Under the pieces are notes generated by a model, which was not told the DNA's origin, did no database searches, and saw only the letters and a program-made list of their open reading frames with translations. DNA of 64,000 nucleotides, from the NCBI RefSeq assembly GCF_040958095.1, contig NC_091172.1:25310562-25374561 (forward strand), given 5' to 3'. The stretch is from Procambarus clarkii. Its lineage: Eukaryota; Arthropoda; Malacostraca; Decapoda; Cambaridae. Numbering within the stretch: position 1 is the first letter of the stretch; each line of letters starts with the position of its first letter. A program made the position numbers and the translations under genes. Below, one piece after another: positions 23,588 to 35,185 of the stretch.

Positions 23588-24105
23588 TGTACGTGGATGG
23601 GGTTCTGGGAGTTCTCCTGCTTCCCAAACCCAGCCCAAGGCCAGGCTTGACTTGTGAAAGCTTGGTCCACCAGGTTGTTCCTTGGAGCGGCCCGCAGGTC
23701 CACATATCCACTACAACCCGGTTGGTCTGGCACTTTTTGAAGAAAACTATCCAGTTTTCTCTTAAAGACTTTCACTTTTGTTCCGGCAATATTTCCTCAA
23801 GAAATATTGGGAGTTCAACATCGCTGGGAGGATGTTGAACAGCCGCGGACCTCTGATGTTCATACAGTGTTCTCTGACTGTGCCTATGGCACCTCTGCTC
23901 TTCACTGGTTCTATTCTGCATTTCCTTCCATACCGTTCACTCCAGTACGTTGTTATTGTACTGTGTAGACTTGGGACCTGGCCTTCCAGTATTTTCCATG
24001 TGTATATTATCAAAGTATTAATCTTGGTTGTTCTTTGGAACTGAGGGAAGCAGCAGAGAGATTCTCGAGAATCATAAAGAGAAAGACTGTATACCATCAA
24101 AAGAG
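23578..24105 (-). pseudogene. LINE reverse transcriptase C-terminus, family E
   Basis: On the minus strand, 24100-23762 and 23775-23578 encode INTLIIYTWKILEGQVPSL, then NIRGPRLFNILPAML, then VFKRKLDSFLQKVPDQPG. These are the terminal blocks of a LINE reverse transcriptase. A frameshift separates them near 23770. The plus-strand segment 49735-50300 encodes the same family. Confidence 0.7.
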
Positions 24106-24300
24106 GTGATAAATGGTAAGCAGCTTATGTTAGGAAACAGCAGTGTGCAGAACTGCCTCCATAAAGCAACGTTGTGAAACGGTGCTTAATTTGATCTACA
24201 ATTAAAGTGACCAAAAACAAAAATCTCCCTTTTCTTGAGAAATTGGCAAAAAGAATCATGTATATACTTTCCTTTTGAAAACTTTCCAGAAAAGGAAAAA
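24106..24300 (+). mobile_element. hAT-associated repeat segment, copy 2
   Basis: Homologous to 4545-4737 (AACAGCAGTGTGCAGAAC, CTCCATAAAGC). Confidence 0.4.
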
Positions 24301-25183
24301 TTATTTCCTCTAGGGTTCTTGTCTTGGGCACTTAGAGGAAGGTCTAGAGGGGACCCAGAGAGACCCCCCCCCCCATATATCAGGGTTGGGACAGGGGTCA
24401 GATGTAATACTTTAGGAAGCCAGCCCTGAGGCAGTGGGTAGAAGGACCATCGAGCTATCAAAGTTTATGACTGGGGGTGACAGGATGAGTTCCTGAAATA
24501 GCTGACACCATGAGACGAGAACAGGCCTTGTTAGGGCAAGAGGGTCAGAGGAGATTAATTGGAGAGGCGGGTAATCAGTATCTGCCAGCCAATGAGAGGG
24601 TGAACTTGCCTCGCTTTAGCCTACCACTGGGAGACCACGCCCCAGTGCCAGGGTGTTTCTGAACAGTGCCCAGACTAGGGGCAGGGCCATCCTTAGTGAT
24701 TCGTGGCCAAGGTAGACCTAGTCGTCCTCTGTCCTCGGGATAGGCTCCCGGTGGTGCCAAGAAGGCGGGGCTTCAGGGGAATATAATGCCAGGGAGTAGA
24801 ACTAGAATGTGTGAACTACGCTTTCAGACAATTCGGGACTCTTGGGGCGGGTTTCTTTTCTTACGACAACCCTACCATTAGGAATTCATGGATTCCATCA
24901 GCTACATAGAAGATAAATCCTTGTTTCCATGTTCACAACATCTTGAACATTGTCAGATTTGCCTTAATAGGAACCATTTTAGTTAGCATATAATTTGCAT
25001 TAATAAACACTAGACAGATAACTAAGATCTGTATTAGTTGATCCCACAGGTTGTCTTAATTACTTAGCGAGGCAGTAAAGGCCCTTGAAGGTCTTCGTGG
25101 TTTGTTATTATTTTCCAATGAATATCCAAGTAATCCTGTTCATATTAATCGAATTATTGTGGGTGAATTAATGTCGGTTGTGT
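24301..25183. other. Unassigned noncoding DNA
   Basis: A C run lies at 24365-24374. No gene or repeat recognised. Confidence 0.45.
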
Positions 25184-25459
25184 CTCTGGGACTATAGTCC
25201 CACGTTGTCTCTCTGGGACTATAGTCCCACGTTGTCTCTCTGGGACTATAGTCCCACGTTGTCTCTCTAGGACTATAGTCCCACGTTGTCTCTCTAGGAC
25301 TATAGTCCCACGTTGTCTCTCTCTGGGACTATAGTCCCACGTTGTCTCTCTCTGGGACTATAGTCCCACGTTGTCTCTCTCTGGGACTATAGTCCCACGT
25401 TGTCTCTCTCTGGGACTATAGTCCCACGTTGTCTCTCTAGGACTATAGTCCCACGTTGC
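25184..25459. repeat. Palindrome-bearing minisatellite, 10 copies
   Basis: Ten units of 27 or 29 bp each contain GGGACTATAGTCCC (or AGGACTATAGTCCC), followed by ACGTTG and CT repeats. The 14-bp core is a perfect palindrome. Length varies by one CT step. Confidence 0.97.
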
Positions 25460-25964
25460 CGAAGGTCAGACAGTTTCAGTTATAATCAATGGCTTTCCTT
25501 CATGACCAGTGACCGGTAATTATCAAAAGATATTAGAGTAATTAATCAAAAGTAATTAGAAGTTCATTAATCAGAGGGAGTGGCAACTCTTGGTCTCAAC
25601 TTCAGTGACAAGCTGTTTGTCGTATTAACAAGGTTGTCAAATCCCAGTTAATACGACAACGGATAATTAGATCTAATTAGATTAATTAGATACAGCGGTA
25701 CTCAACCTCTTTATATATGGTGAATGGATTATATTTGTCCACTGTTATATCTGGCAGGAGTGGTGTAAGTCACTGTATTATATTCTTTTGTTAATATTAA
25801 AAACTATATACACGAACGCAACAGGACTTCCTCTGCTTTAAGTTCATTATTGTTATTGTTTCATCAGGTTTTTCTTTTTTGGGAAATTACTGGTTGTCCA
25901 TCAACAGGGCACAGGATGGTATGACCGCCAACGAGGGTATTGTGGTACTCTCAGCCTCAGCCTG
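25460..25964. other. Unassigned AT-rich DNA
   Basis: Short local repeats of TAATTAGAT occur near 25660-25690. No gene seen. Confidence 0.45.
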
Positions 25965-26092
25965 TTACCTAGCAGTAAAATAGGTACCTGGGTGTTAGTC
26001 AGCTGTCACGGGCTGCTTCCTGGGGGTGGAGGCCTGGTCGAGGACCGGGCCGCGGGGACACTAAAAAGCCCCGAAATCATCTCAAGATAACC
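25965..26092 (+). mobile_element. SINE family A, headless copy
   Basis: Has CCTGTTACCTAGCAGTAAAA, GGTACCTGGGTGTTAG, CGGGCTGCTTCCTGG and GGCCTGGTCGAGGACC blocks, ending in CTCAAGATAACCTC. The tRNA-like part is absent. Confidence 0.85.
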
Positions 26093-26261
26093 TCTCAGGC
26101 TGTGTAGTGCTTTGTCTTCTCTACAGTTCTGGCTGTGTTCTTTGTTCTGCCTGATTTATGACTGTTATTCGCTGTTCTGTTCTTGTTTTGCCCGTGTTCT
26201 GGGCACCGTCCTCATCCCCGGGTCTTCCCAGGATATGGCGGGTGTATCCACTCCCCTGCCA

Positions 26262-26367
26262 GGGGAGTAGATACGTCGACCAGGCAGGAGGCCTGGTCGA
26301 CAACCGGGCCGCGGTGACACTAAGCCCCGGAAGCACCTCAAGGTAAGGAAGCACCTCAAGGTAACCC
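26262..26367 (+). mobile_element. SINE-like 3-prime block
   Basis: Contains GGAGGCCTGGTCGACAACC, GGCCGCGGTGACACTAAGCC, and GGAAGCACCTCAAGGTAA repeated twice. Matches the second half of 20183-20327. Confidence 0.65.
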
Positions 26368-27053
26368 TTCACGGCTTGGAAGCCTTTCCTTCATATGGTC
26401 GCACGACGTCTGACCCCTCTTGGCGGACCGTCCATATAATACGACCACTCCGGTCTCCCGCCCTCGTCGCAGCCTCCCTGTTGACACCGCCAATCTGTCA
26501 AGCGCTGCCTCACCCGCCTGTCACTACAATCTAAGTTACTTTTTATGCTATAGGCCCAAGACCCTTTTTTTCCGGCGTCATTCTCCATGATATCTTCCCT
26601 CCCCCTCCCCCTTCCCTTCCTCCCATACCAGGGTACCCACTGCACAATCCCCAAGCCCCATATATGGGTACCCACTGCCTCATCCACTACAATCCCAAAT
26701 CATCAGTAATCCTTTTCCCAATCTCATACGTTTTGTGATTAACGTTGTTTTTTGAGTGATAACTCGGTCATCGTGGTCAGTGGTAGGCCTACCCGGTCAT
26801 CCTGGTTAGTGCCATCTATCAGTCTATTGACTATAGCATGTCCCTGTGGCATCTATGTACTATAGCAGATTTCTAGACTGTCTCTCCACTAGTGCAAGTT
26901 CCTGTGCTAAAGATGAAATATGGAAGAAAAACAATAACATTGGAAAGAGACAATAGGAGGGTAAAGAGACGGAGATGTGAAGGAAAAAATAATATACAGG
27001 ATAAATAATATTCTCAGTATTTCTTCTGCCTCCATCTTGGCTTGGTAGGCAGA
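26368..27053. other. Unassigned noncoding DNA
   Basis: No gene recognised. A 98-codon open frame on the minus strand has no domain features. Confidence 0.4.
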
Positions 27054-27243
27054 GAGCCGGTCCGTCTCGGCTCTCTCAGCCGGCTCGTCACGGCTCTCTC
27101 AGCCGGTCCGTCTCGGCTCTCTCAGCCGGTCCGTCTCGGCTCTCTCAGCCGGTCCGTCTCGGCTCTCTCAGCCGGTCCGTCTCGGCTCTCTCAGCCGGTC
27201 CGTCTCGGCTCTCTCAGCCGGCTCGTCACGGCTCTCTCAGGGG
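27054..27243. repeat. 23-bp minisatellite, 8 copies
   Basis: Units contain GCCGGTCCGTCTCGGCTCTC. The first and last full units carry CTCGTCACGG instead of TCCGTCTCGG. Confidence 0.97.
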
Positions 27244-27412
27244 CCGGCTGCTTGACCGCGAGGCCAGAACCAACTCTATCTGGCACCTGTGTATCCACCC
27301 AGCAATCCCCAACATCATCCACTCAGTCCCCAGCTGACAATCGCCCAGTTCTCCCTAAATTACCATTAAAGCACCACTAAATCCCAATACAATCCGCAGT
27401 CCACCAAACACA

Positions 27413-27770
27413 CCTTCACCAAACACACACACTCACCAAACACACCATCATCAAACACCCCCTCACCAAACACACTCTCACCAAACACACCCTCACCAAA
27501 CACACACCCTCACCAAACACACCCTCACCAAACACACCCTCACCAAACACACCCTCACCAAACACTCCATCACCAAACACACCCTCACCAAACACACACC
27601 CTCACCAAACACACCCTCACCAAACACACCCTCACCAAACACACCCTTACCAAACACTCCATCACCAAACACACCCTCACCAAACACACACCCTCACCAA
27701 ACACACCCTCACCAAACACACCCTCACCAAACACTCCCTCACCAAACACTCCCTCACCAAACACACTCAA
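27413..27770. repeat. 15-bp minisatellite (CACCAAACACACCCT)
   Basis: About 24 units, some 16-17 bp through an extra CA, plus variants CACTCCATCACCAAA that recur in blocks. Confidence 0.97.
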
Positions 27771-27967
27771 ATCCCCACCCCAGCCTACCATAAGCGGAGT
27801 ATTCCCCAGGGTCCAGGCACCGCCCCAGTTATCCTATGTCAATAAACGCCTCTCGACAAATGGCTTCAGAACACCATTCGCATTCGCCGATGTTTGGTCA
27901 GAAATAACAAACGTGACTGTTATTATTATTATTGTTTGTGTGTGTTAGGAAGAGCGAGAGTGGTCGG

Positions 27968-28830
<863 letters not shown>

Positions 28831-29075
28831 AGCCGGTGGCTGAGCGGACAGAACACTGGACGCGTGATCCTGTGGTCCCGGGTTCGATCCCGGGCGCCGG
28901 CGAGACACAATAGGCAGAGTTTATTTCACTCTGATGCCCCTGTTACCTAGCAGTAAATGGGTACCTGGGAGTTAGTCAGCTGTCACGGGCTGCTTCCTGG
29001 GGGTGGAGATCCTGGTCGAGGACCGGACCGCGGGGACACTAAGCCCGAAATCATCTCAAGATAACCTCAAGATCT
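28831..29075 (+). mobile_element. tRNA-derived SINE, family A, near full-length
   Basis: The head GGAGCCGGTGGCTGAGCGG contains an A-box-like TGGCTGAGCGG. The B box is GGGTTCGATCCCGG, followed by CGCCGGC. The family A body follows (CTGATGCCCCTGTTACC, GGTACCTGGGAGTTAG), with tail CTCAAGATAACCTCAAGAT. The head resembles a serine- or leucine-type tRNA, but no intact cloverleaf with anticodon loop was confirmed. Confidence 0.88.
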
Positions 29076-29118
29076 CAAGATTGTACTGACAAGCGTTTTC
29101 TTTTATAGATAGGTTACC

Positions 29119-29285
29119 TGGACGGTAGAGCGACGGTCTCGTTTCATGCAGGTCGGCGTTCAATCCCCGACCGTCCAAGTGGTTGGGCACCATTCCTTCC
29201 CCCCGTCCCATCCCAAATCCTTATCGTGACCCCTTCCCAGTGCTATATAGTCGTAATGGCTTGGCGCTTTCCCTTGATAATCCCT
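29119..29285 (+). mobile_element. tRNA-derived SINE, family B
   Basis: Begins GGACGGTAGAGCGACGG, has B-box-like GGCGTTCAATCCCC, then GACCGTCCAAGTGGTTGGGC and the AGTGCTATATAGTCGTAATG body. GGACGGT and ACCGTCC at the ends of the head can pair like an acceptor stem. Confidence 0.85.
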
Positions 29286-29334
29286 TCCCTTCTCTACCTC
29301 CCATTCTCCCTTCCTTGTAGTCTCCCTCCATCCC

Positions 29335-29440
29335 GTTCTCCCCTTATCCCTCCCGTTCTCCCCTTATCCCTCCCGTTCTCCCCTTATCCCTCCCGTTCTC
29401 CCCTTATCCCTCCCGTTCTCCCCTTATCCCTCCCGTTCTC
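29335..29440. repeat. 20-bp minisatellite, about 5 copies
   Basis: Units of CTCCCCTTATCCCTCCCGTT. Confidence 0.97.
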
Positions 29441-29574
29441 TTTCAGTGGGAGAAACTGGCCTGAGTAATGATGAATCAACATTATCGACGCTTAATCATC
29501 GTTATCTTCGTTGATTCGGCGTTGATAACAGCTGGAAAAGCTATTGTTAGCACCATGGACAATCAAACCTACAT

Positions 29575-29765
29575 TTCAGGCTTCATAAGGATCGTTCATT
29601 GCCACAATAGGAGTCAATCCTACTTAAGGAGGGGCATAGGAGTCGACCCCCTACCACCTCATGTCACTTGCCACGCATTCATAATTCACCAAGAAAAGTT
29701 GCAAGATGCTCATTGCAAAAGTATGGCTTTTAACCTCGGACAGACATTCTCTCGTATATATACTG
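29575..29765 (+). repeat. Dispersed repeat I, copy 2
   Basis: Homologous to 19020-19205. Unclassified. Confidence 0.6.
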
Positions 29766-29805
29766 GCAACCGATGGAGTGGCCTGACGGATATATACTAA
29801 GGCTG

Positions 29806-29873
29806 TTGACCAGACCACACACTAGAAGGTGAAGGGATGACGACGTTTCGGTCCGTCCTGTACCATTCTCAAG
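29806..29873 (-). mobile_element. Mini-element M monomer
   Basis: TTGACCAGACCACACACTAG through ACGACGTTTCGGTCCGTCC to TCTCAAGTCGA, the reverse complement of the 5534 copy. No clear target duplication found. Confidence 0.75.
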
Positions 29874-29875
29874 TC

Positions 29876-30040
29876 GATTATGATGAGGAATGTTGTTGTT
29901 TCAGATTTAACTACTCAGGACGAAGTGTCCATGTAGCACGGGCTATGGTGAGCCCGCAATATGATGAGGAATGTTGTTGTTGTTTTAGATTAAGCTACTC
30001 TGAACGAAATGTCCATGTAGCACGGGCTATGGTGAGCCCA
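29876..30040 (+). repeat. Dispersed repeat H, tandemly duplicated
   Basis: Two adjacent units of about 78 bp: ATGATGAGGAATGTTGTTG, AGCTACTC, then GTCCATGTAGCACGGGCTAT and GGTGAGCCC. Single copies occur at 34797-34862 (+), 38298-38392 (-) and 56750-56825 (+). Unclassified. Confidence 0.75.
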
Positions 30041-30226
30041 GCAGCAGGTGAGCATTCTTGCAGAGGGGCTCGAGTACTGCTCCAGGCTTGGTGACCCAGG
30101 CGAACCTCACTTCGGTCAAGGAGGGTCGGTGGCGCTGAATGGCCACCGATTTCCCGCCACTGTCTCAACCAGTGCTTCGAGGTAGCAATTAGACCACTCG
30201 CCGGCCACGAAACTACCTTCCGACTT

Positions 30227-30508
30227 TACACAGATATCACAATAACCTGATGCATCAAATGAACAAATCCACAAGGGCCGTGATGAGGATTCGAACCTAC
30301 GTCCGAGAGCATCGATTAAGAGCATCAATATACATTAATATCGATTAAGGCAGCGTCTGGAATGCTCTCGGACGTAGGTTCGAATCCTCGTCACGGTCCT
30401 TGTGGATTTGTTCATTTCAAGTTCAAGTATGTTTATTGAGACAAGAAAAAATACATCTCAAAGGGATAGAGTAGCTTAGGCTATTTCTACCCCCCTGATT
30501 TGTTCATT
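30227..30508. mobile_element. SINE C head-to-head dimer with a nested mini-element F
   Basis: The left arm is minus-oriented (GGATTCGAACCTACG). The right arm runs forward from ATCGATTAAGGCAGCG through GGTTCGAATCCTCG. The 13-bp sequence TACCTTCCGACTT flanks the whole at 30214-30226 and 30509-30521. A 79-bp mini-element F is nested at 30418-30496 with its own duplication, GATTTGTTCATTT (30405-30417 and 30497-30509). The dimer therefore came first. Confidence 0.8.
30418..30496 (-). mobile_element. Mini-element F, 79 bp, with 13-bp target duplication
   Basis: Reads CAAGTTCAAGTATGTTTATT, then AGAGTAGCTTAGGCTATTTC and a short C run. On the minus strand it has CTCAATAAACATACTTG at its 3-prime end. 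GATTTGTTCATTT flanks both sides. Confidence 0.8.
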
Positions 30509-30521
30509 TACCTTCCGACTT

Positions 30522-31825
30522 GTTCGCGGTGATTTTATCCAATAAGTCTCACGACTTCAGTAAAATATTGATGTTTGTGAGTATTGCTTTAAATGGTGTT
30601 AAAACTTAATTGGGTTGGACTTGATATTGCTTCAGGTAACTAATCAACAACTAATATTAGGCTAATTGGTCAGTAGTTAGGACAAATGTTCTCCCGTTTC
30701 AGGAGTCAATACTAGGCTAGTGAGCCTCAAAGTCACAGGAACAACACAAGATATAATTTGTTAATTAAACATTCTTGATGAAGAACTGCTGAGTTTTTCT
30801 TACATTCTTGCAAGACTCCAGCAAATATATTATTGGGACCTTCTCAATATATTTTTATGAATCTGCTGTTCACAATTAGACAAAATCGTTGACAAATCTG
30901 GTCAGTTCAGACTGTAGATCCCAGAGGAAAAAAAAGTTTGGTCAGTGATGTTCTGACCAAACATCAGAATATGTTTGAGATATATTAAAAATTTAATTAA
31001 ATAAATAAAAACAAATACGTTGACCAAATTGAATGGTTCAAAACAAATAAAACAAAAATCAATGATGATTTATCCAGGCCCGGTAAGAGTACTAGGCTGT
31101 CGTACGACTGGCAGTTGCCCGTCCTTTTGGTTGCAATTGTCGTACAGAGTCTTCATTTGAATAACAGTTGAATTTAATTCTTTTGTGCTGCAAAAATTAT
31201 AGCTCACTGCCTGAAATAGCCAAGTAGTGTTATGATAACATCAGGCGCGCTACGTAGTACATCCCTCACCGCCGTCTTGAGCCGACTAAACATGGCAATG
31301 CTCGGGGAGAACATACATTTACCGCCATACAAAATGTGTCAGCCATGACGTCATTGTCCACCGTACACCACCATATAAAATGTGGCGACCGTGACGTCAT
31401 GGTCCGAGTATGGCGAAAAGTCAAGAGCGTAATGGACGCCGGATCAGTACACCAGCGGCCCTCGTTGTGGTACGTGACAGCGTCTGCCTCACAACCAACG
31501 ATGATTTACACCCACTATAACCCATCCCGCTGAGTGTAATAAGAGGCCACTTTATAAACCACACCAGTTATGTAACATGTACTGTAATTTGTGTAAATAT
31601 ATATGTTTAGTATATATTTAGCTCATTCACCACGTTAATCAAATATACACAAGAATCATATAACAGCCGATAGATAAATAAAACTTAACTCACACCTGAC
31701 ACGCAAAAAAAATCTAGTACTATAGAGGCGAGACAGACGGCCATTGACCTCGTTCTTGGTTCATAAATATATTGTTCATGAGGGTTTTCCATACATGGTG
31801 ATGATGCTGGGCGAGCGTGCTGGGA
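30522..31825. other. Unassigned noncoding DNA with duplicated CRE-like sites
   Basis: Mostly AT-rich. At about 31325-31410 an imperfect 46-bp tandem duplication carries two TGACGTCA motifs (31346-31353, 31392-31399) beside CATACAAAATGTG and CATATAAAATGTG. No transcript is evident. Confidence 0.4.
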
Positions 31826-32067
31826 CACAACCCGTTCTCGCACTTTCTTACAGTCAATATTGACTTATTAAATACGTGCATATGTGACATACTAGTTTAC
31901 CTTGAAAAGCTTCATAGAAAACACCGACCTTACCTAACCTTCTTAGTGTGTTAAGATAAGCATCTTATTGCTTCGTAATCACAATTATTACTTAACCTAT
32001 ACCTATAATAGGTATAATAACCTATAATATATATAGGTATAATACGAAAGTGCGAGAACGGGTTGTG
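31826..32067. mobile_element. 242-bp MITE with 22-bp terminal inverted repeats
   Basis: The left end starts CACAACCCGTTCTCGCAC and the right end is its reverse complement (GTGCGAGAACGGGTTGTG). GGA lies directly outside both ends (31823-31825 and 32068-32070). The interior is AT-rich and noncoding. CAC-starting ends with a 3-bp duplication fit a CACTA-type origin; that assignment is tentative. Confidence 0.7.
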
Positions 32068-33019
32068 GGACAAGCAGGTGATGAGGCTAGCGAGCCAACC
32101 AGCACGTATAAGTTACTCCTGAATTTAATCCAGAACTAAACTCAATATACACCGCAAAGCATGGTACCCCTCATAAAAGATTTACTTTGGCTTAGGCTAC
32201 GGGCCTATCAACGTCTGAAGGGTTATTAAGGCCACCACACTTGCTTACTGACCTCGTAGCAAGTACCTTAGACCTGAACATACTCCAGGACTACGGTATA
32301 TTCTCAGTGACTATGCACCAAGAAGTAGGGCACATCTCTCAGTACATAATTAAGCACAATGTATATCTTCACACCGTCTCAACAAAACAAAACTGACCAG
32401 ATATCTGTGTTAGACAATCGACTTGAGAATGATCCAGGACGGACCGAAACGTCGTCGTCCCTTCACCTTCTAGTGTGTGGTCTGGTCATCATCTGTGTTA
32501 GATCTTCCACAACAGACATAAAAACGGAGTGTAGTAAACCAGGGCTTCGAATCCTGTATTAGAGGATCAGCAAGAGCCTCTAAGTGGTCATTAAAGCTCA
32601 GGCGAAACTCATAAACCACGATATTAGTAAAAGTAATTACTATTAGTAAAAACCAACAGAGCGATGAACACATTATTTGAGGCATCCCTTAATCCCCCTG
32701 AGTCTTTACAGTACTAAAAGACTTGTTAATGAGCCCACAGCGACGGTCTGTTAAGTAAGAGGCGCGAGGTGCGAGAGGTTTTGTAACAGTCTATGTTTAA
32801 ATTAGATAAAGTCGTGTTTTCTTTTTTACATTGAGATGCTTTGGGGCTTTGGTCTTTCTGAAAATATTGATGTTTCTCGCATGGGCCACTTGTGGCCTTT
32901 TGCCGATTCATTGATGCTAATATTCGGACCATTGCATCAATGTCTTTATTTATATTTTATTCTATTGCGTCTTTATTATTATTATATCGATTTTTGCCTT
33001 GGTTAACCTGTGGATTGAG
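32068..33019. other. Unassigned noncoding DNA
   Basis: Contains the mini-element M at 32415-32490. Otherwise nothing recognised. Confidence 0.45.
32415..32490 (+). mobile_element. Mini-element M monomer, 76 bp, 12-bp target duplication
   Basis: CAATCGACTTGAGAATGATC through CGAAACGTCGTCGTCCC to GTGTGGTCTGGTCATC. ATCTGTGTTAGA flanks it at 32403-32414 and 32491-32502. Confidence 0.85.
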
Positions 33020-33745
33020 AGGCAAACTCTAGTCTGCCGTGAGGTTCAACATTTAGTTTCCCGTAGCATGTGTTGGGGGCAGACACGAGTCTACCGTGAG
33101 GCTCAACAAGTAGCTTCCCGTAGCATGTGTTGGGGGCAGACACGAGTCTACCGTGAGGCTCAACAAGTAGCTTCCCGTAGCATGTGTTGGGGGCAGACAC
33201 GAGTCTACCGTGAGGCTCTACAGTGTAGCTTCCTGTAGCATGTGTTGGGGGCAGACACGAGTCTACCGTGAGGCTCAACAAGTAGCTTCCCGTAGCATGT
33301 GTTGGGGGCAGACACGAGTCTACCGTGAGGCTCAACAAGTAGCTTCCCGTAGCATGTGTTGGGGGCAGACACGAGTCTACCGTGAGGCTCTACAGTGTAG
33401 CTTCCTGTAGCATGTGTTGGGGGCAGACACGAGTCTACCGTGAGGCTCAACAAGTAGCTTCCCGTAGCATGTGTTGGGGCAGACACGAGTCTACCGTGAG
33501 GCTCAACAAGTAGCTTCCCGTAGCATGTGTTGGGGCAGACACGAGTCTAACGTGAGGCTCAACAGGTAGCGTCCTGTAGCATGTGTTGGGGCTGACACGA
33601 GTCTACCGTGAGGCTCAACAGGTGGCTTCCCGTAGCATGTGTTGGAGGCAGACACGAGTCTACCGTGAGGCTCAACAGGTGGCTTCCCGTAGCATGTGTT
33701 GGGGGCAAACACGAGTCTAACGTGAGGCTCAACAGGTAGCTTCAC
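33020..33745. repeat. 57-bp minisatellite, 12 copies, with trimer higher-order structure
   Basis: Units contain GTAGCATGTGTTGGGGGCAG and ACACGAGTCTACCGTGAGGC. A variant (CTACAGTGTAGCTTCCTG) appears every third unit near 33215 and 33387, indicating duplication of a block of about 172 bp. The 57-bp period keeps frames open on both strands, but no gene is inferred. Confidence 0.96.
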
Positions 33746-33883
33746 TTAAACTTAAGTCTTCAAGGGGGGGGGGGGGGTCCATATTTAACTAACAACATAT
33801 TTAAAAGGGTATGTGAATAAGCAGGAGATAATTAGGCTATCGAAGAAAAAAATATATTACTTCACCATCAACTAAAACATGCC

Positions 33884-33982
33884 TCAAGTTCAAGTATGTT
33901 TATTGAGACAAGAAAAAATTACATCTGAAAAAAGAAAAGGATAGAGTAGCTTAGGCTATTTCTACATCCCCCCCCCCCCCCG
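33884..33982 (-). mobile_element. Mini-element F, 99 bp
   Basis: TCAAGTTCAAGTATGTTTAT through GAGTAGCTTAGGCTATTTC to a 13-14-base C run. AAACATGCC flanks both sides (33875-33883 and 33983-33991). Confidence 0.75.
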
Positions 33983-33991
33983 AAACATGCC

Positions 33992-34796
33992 CCATTCTTT
34001 CTCAAGCCTTGTTCTTAAGATATGGCAGTCACCACGTAGCGTTGCCATAATACCTATTCTTCTGTGGATATGGCAGACGCCATGTAGAATAGCACCCAGT
34101 CTCCTATAGTCGAGAGCTGAATGATTCATTTACCAGCATCTGGCCCTGAGCCTAGTCTCTAGCACACATTCATTCACTTCTAAGTGACCTAATAGCCAAT
34201 GACACATTTTGCATTGAAGATAATCCTCTTCTGAATCCAAGGGTTTGCGAACTGGTCTCTTTCTCTCTCTCTTAACCCTTTCATTATGGACGGTGCTCGA
34301 GGAGTTTGGGCCACAGTTGTGAGTGCTCTGACAGCTGGGAAACTGTGGAATTCAACAAATTTTGTTTATGGATATTGACAACAGAGGTCTCTGGCGGCCT
34401 ATTTCCTGCGTTTGAAAATATTCGCGCCTCAGTATTCTCTCAGCTGTCGCGGGGAATGTGTGTTAATTGACCTTCTGTAAATAGCTTTGCGGGGAAGACA
34501 GTCGCCCTACGTGACGAGGATAATGGTGGTTAGTCTACTGTTTCAGTGATTGTTCGGCCACTGCGGACGACGAGTTTGCTTCATTGTTAAGCGCGTGACA
34601 ATAACAGAATTTAATACTGTCAATAGACGTGCTATAAAGAAAGTGCAGTCGAGTAGTGTCGTGAATTGATTCCTTGTTTGCGAAGAGAACAAGCAGGAGG
34701 ACACATAAATGAAAGTAAAGATTGTAAACAAAAGTGCAGTGCATAGTGCCGGGAATGATTTACCCTTGATTACGAGGGCATAAACGTATCCGTGGT
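33992..34796. other. Unassigned noncoding DNA
   Basis: No gene recognised. Confidence 0.45.
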
Positions 34797-34862
34797 TGTT
34801 TAAGATTCCCTACCTAGAACAAAAAGTTCCAAATAGCACAGGCTATGGTGAGCCCGTAGTGG
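34797..34862 (+). repeat. Dispersed repeat H copy
   Basis: Contains AAAAAGTTCCAAATAGCACA and GGCTATGGTGAGCCCGTAG. Confidence 0.6.
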
Positions 34863-34896
34863 ACTTGGTATCCGTGGTGCTATCGAGCTGTTAGGT

Positions 34897-35185
34897 GGCG
34901 TCCCATCACCTGAAGGACCCCGGCGTCCCATCACCTGAAGGACCCCGGCGTCCCATCACCTGAAGGACCCCGGCGTCCCATCGCCTGAAGGACCCCGGCG
35001 TCCCATCACCTGAAGGACCCCGGCGTCCCATCACCTGAAGGACCCCGGCGTCCCATCACCTGAAGGACCCCGGCGTCCCATCACCTGAAGGACCCCGGCG
35101 TCCCATCACCTGAAGGAACCCGGCGTCCCATCACCTGAAGGACCCCGGCGTCCCATCACCTGAAGGACCCCGGCGTCCCATCACG
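34897..35185. repeat. 25-bp minisatellite, about 12 copies
   Basis: Units of GGCGTCCCATCACCTGAAGG plus ACCCC. Nearly identical, with single variants (TCGCC, GAACCC). Confidence 0.97.

Noticed and set aside
26391-26687. 98-codon minus-strand open frame as a gene
   Set aside because: No recognisable domain, no splice or start context, low-complexity glycine/arginine content.
28831-28905. Functional tRNA gene
   Set aside because: A and B boxes are present, but the head is followed by the conserved SINE body found at several other loci, so it is a tRNA-derived SINE.
29468-29800. 110-codon open frame as a gene
   Set aside because: It lies within a dispersed repeat also present at 19020-19205, where the frame is not conserved.
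33020-33745. CRISPR array
   Set aside because: Direct repeats are contiguous with no unique spacers, and the genome is eukaryotic; the same holds for all other arrays here.
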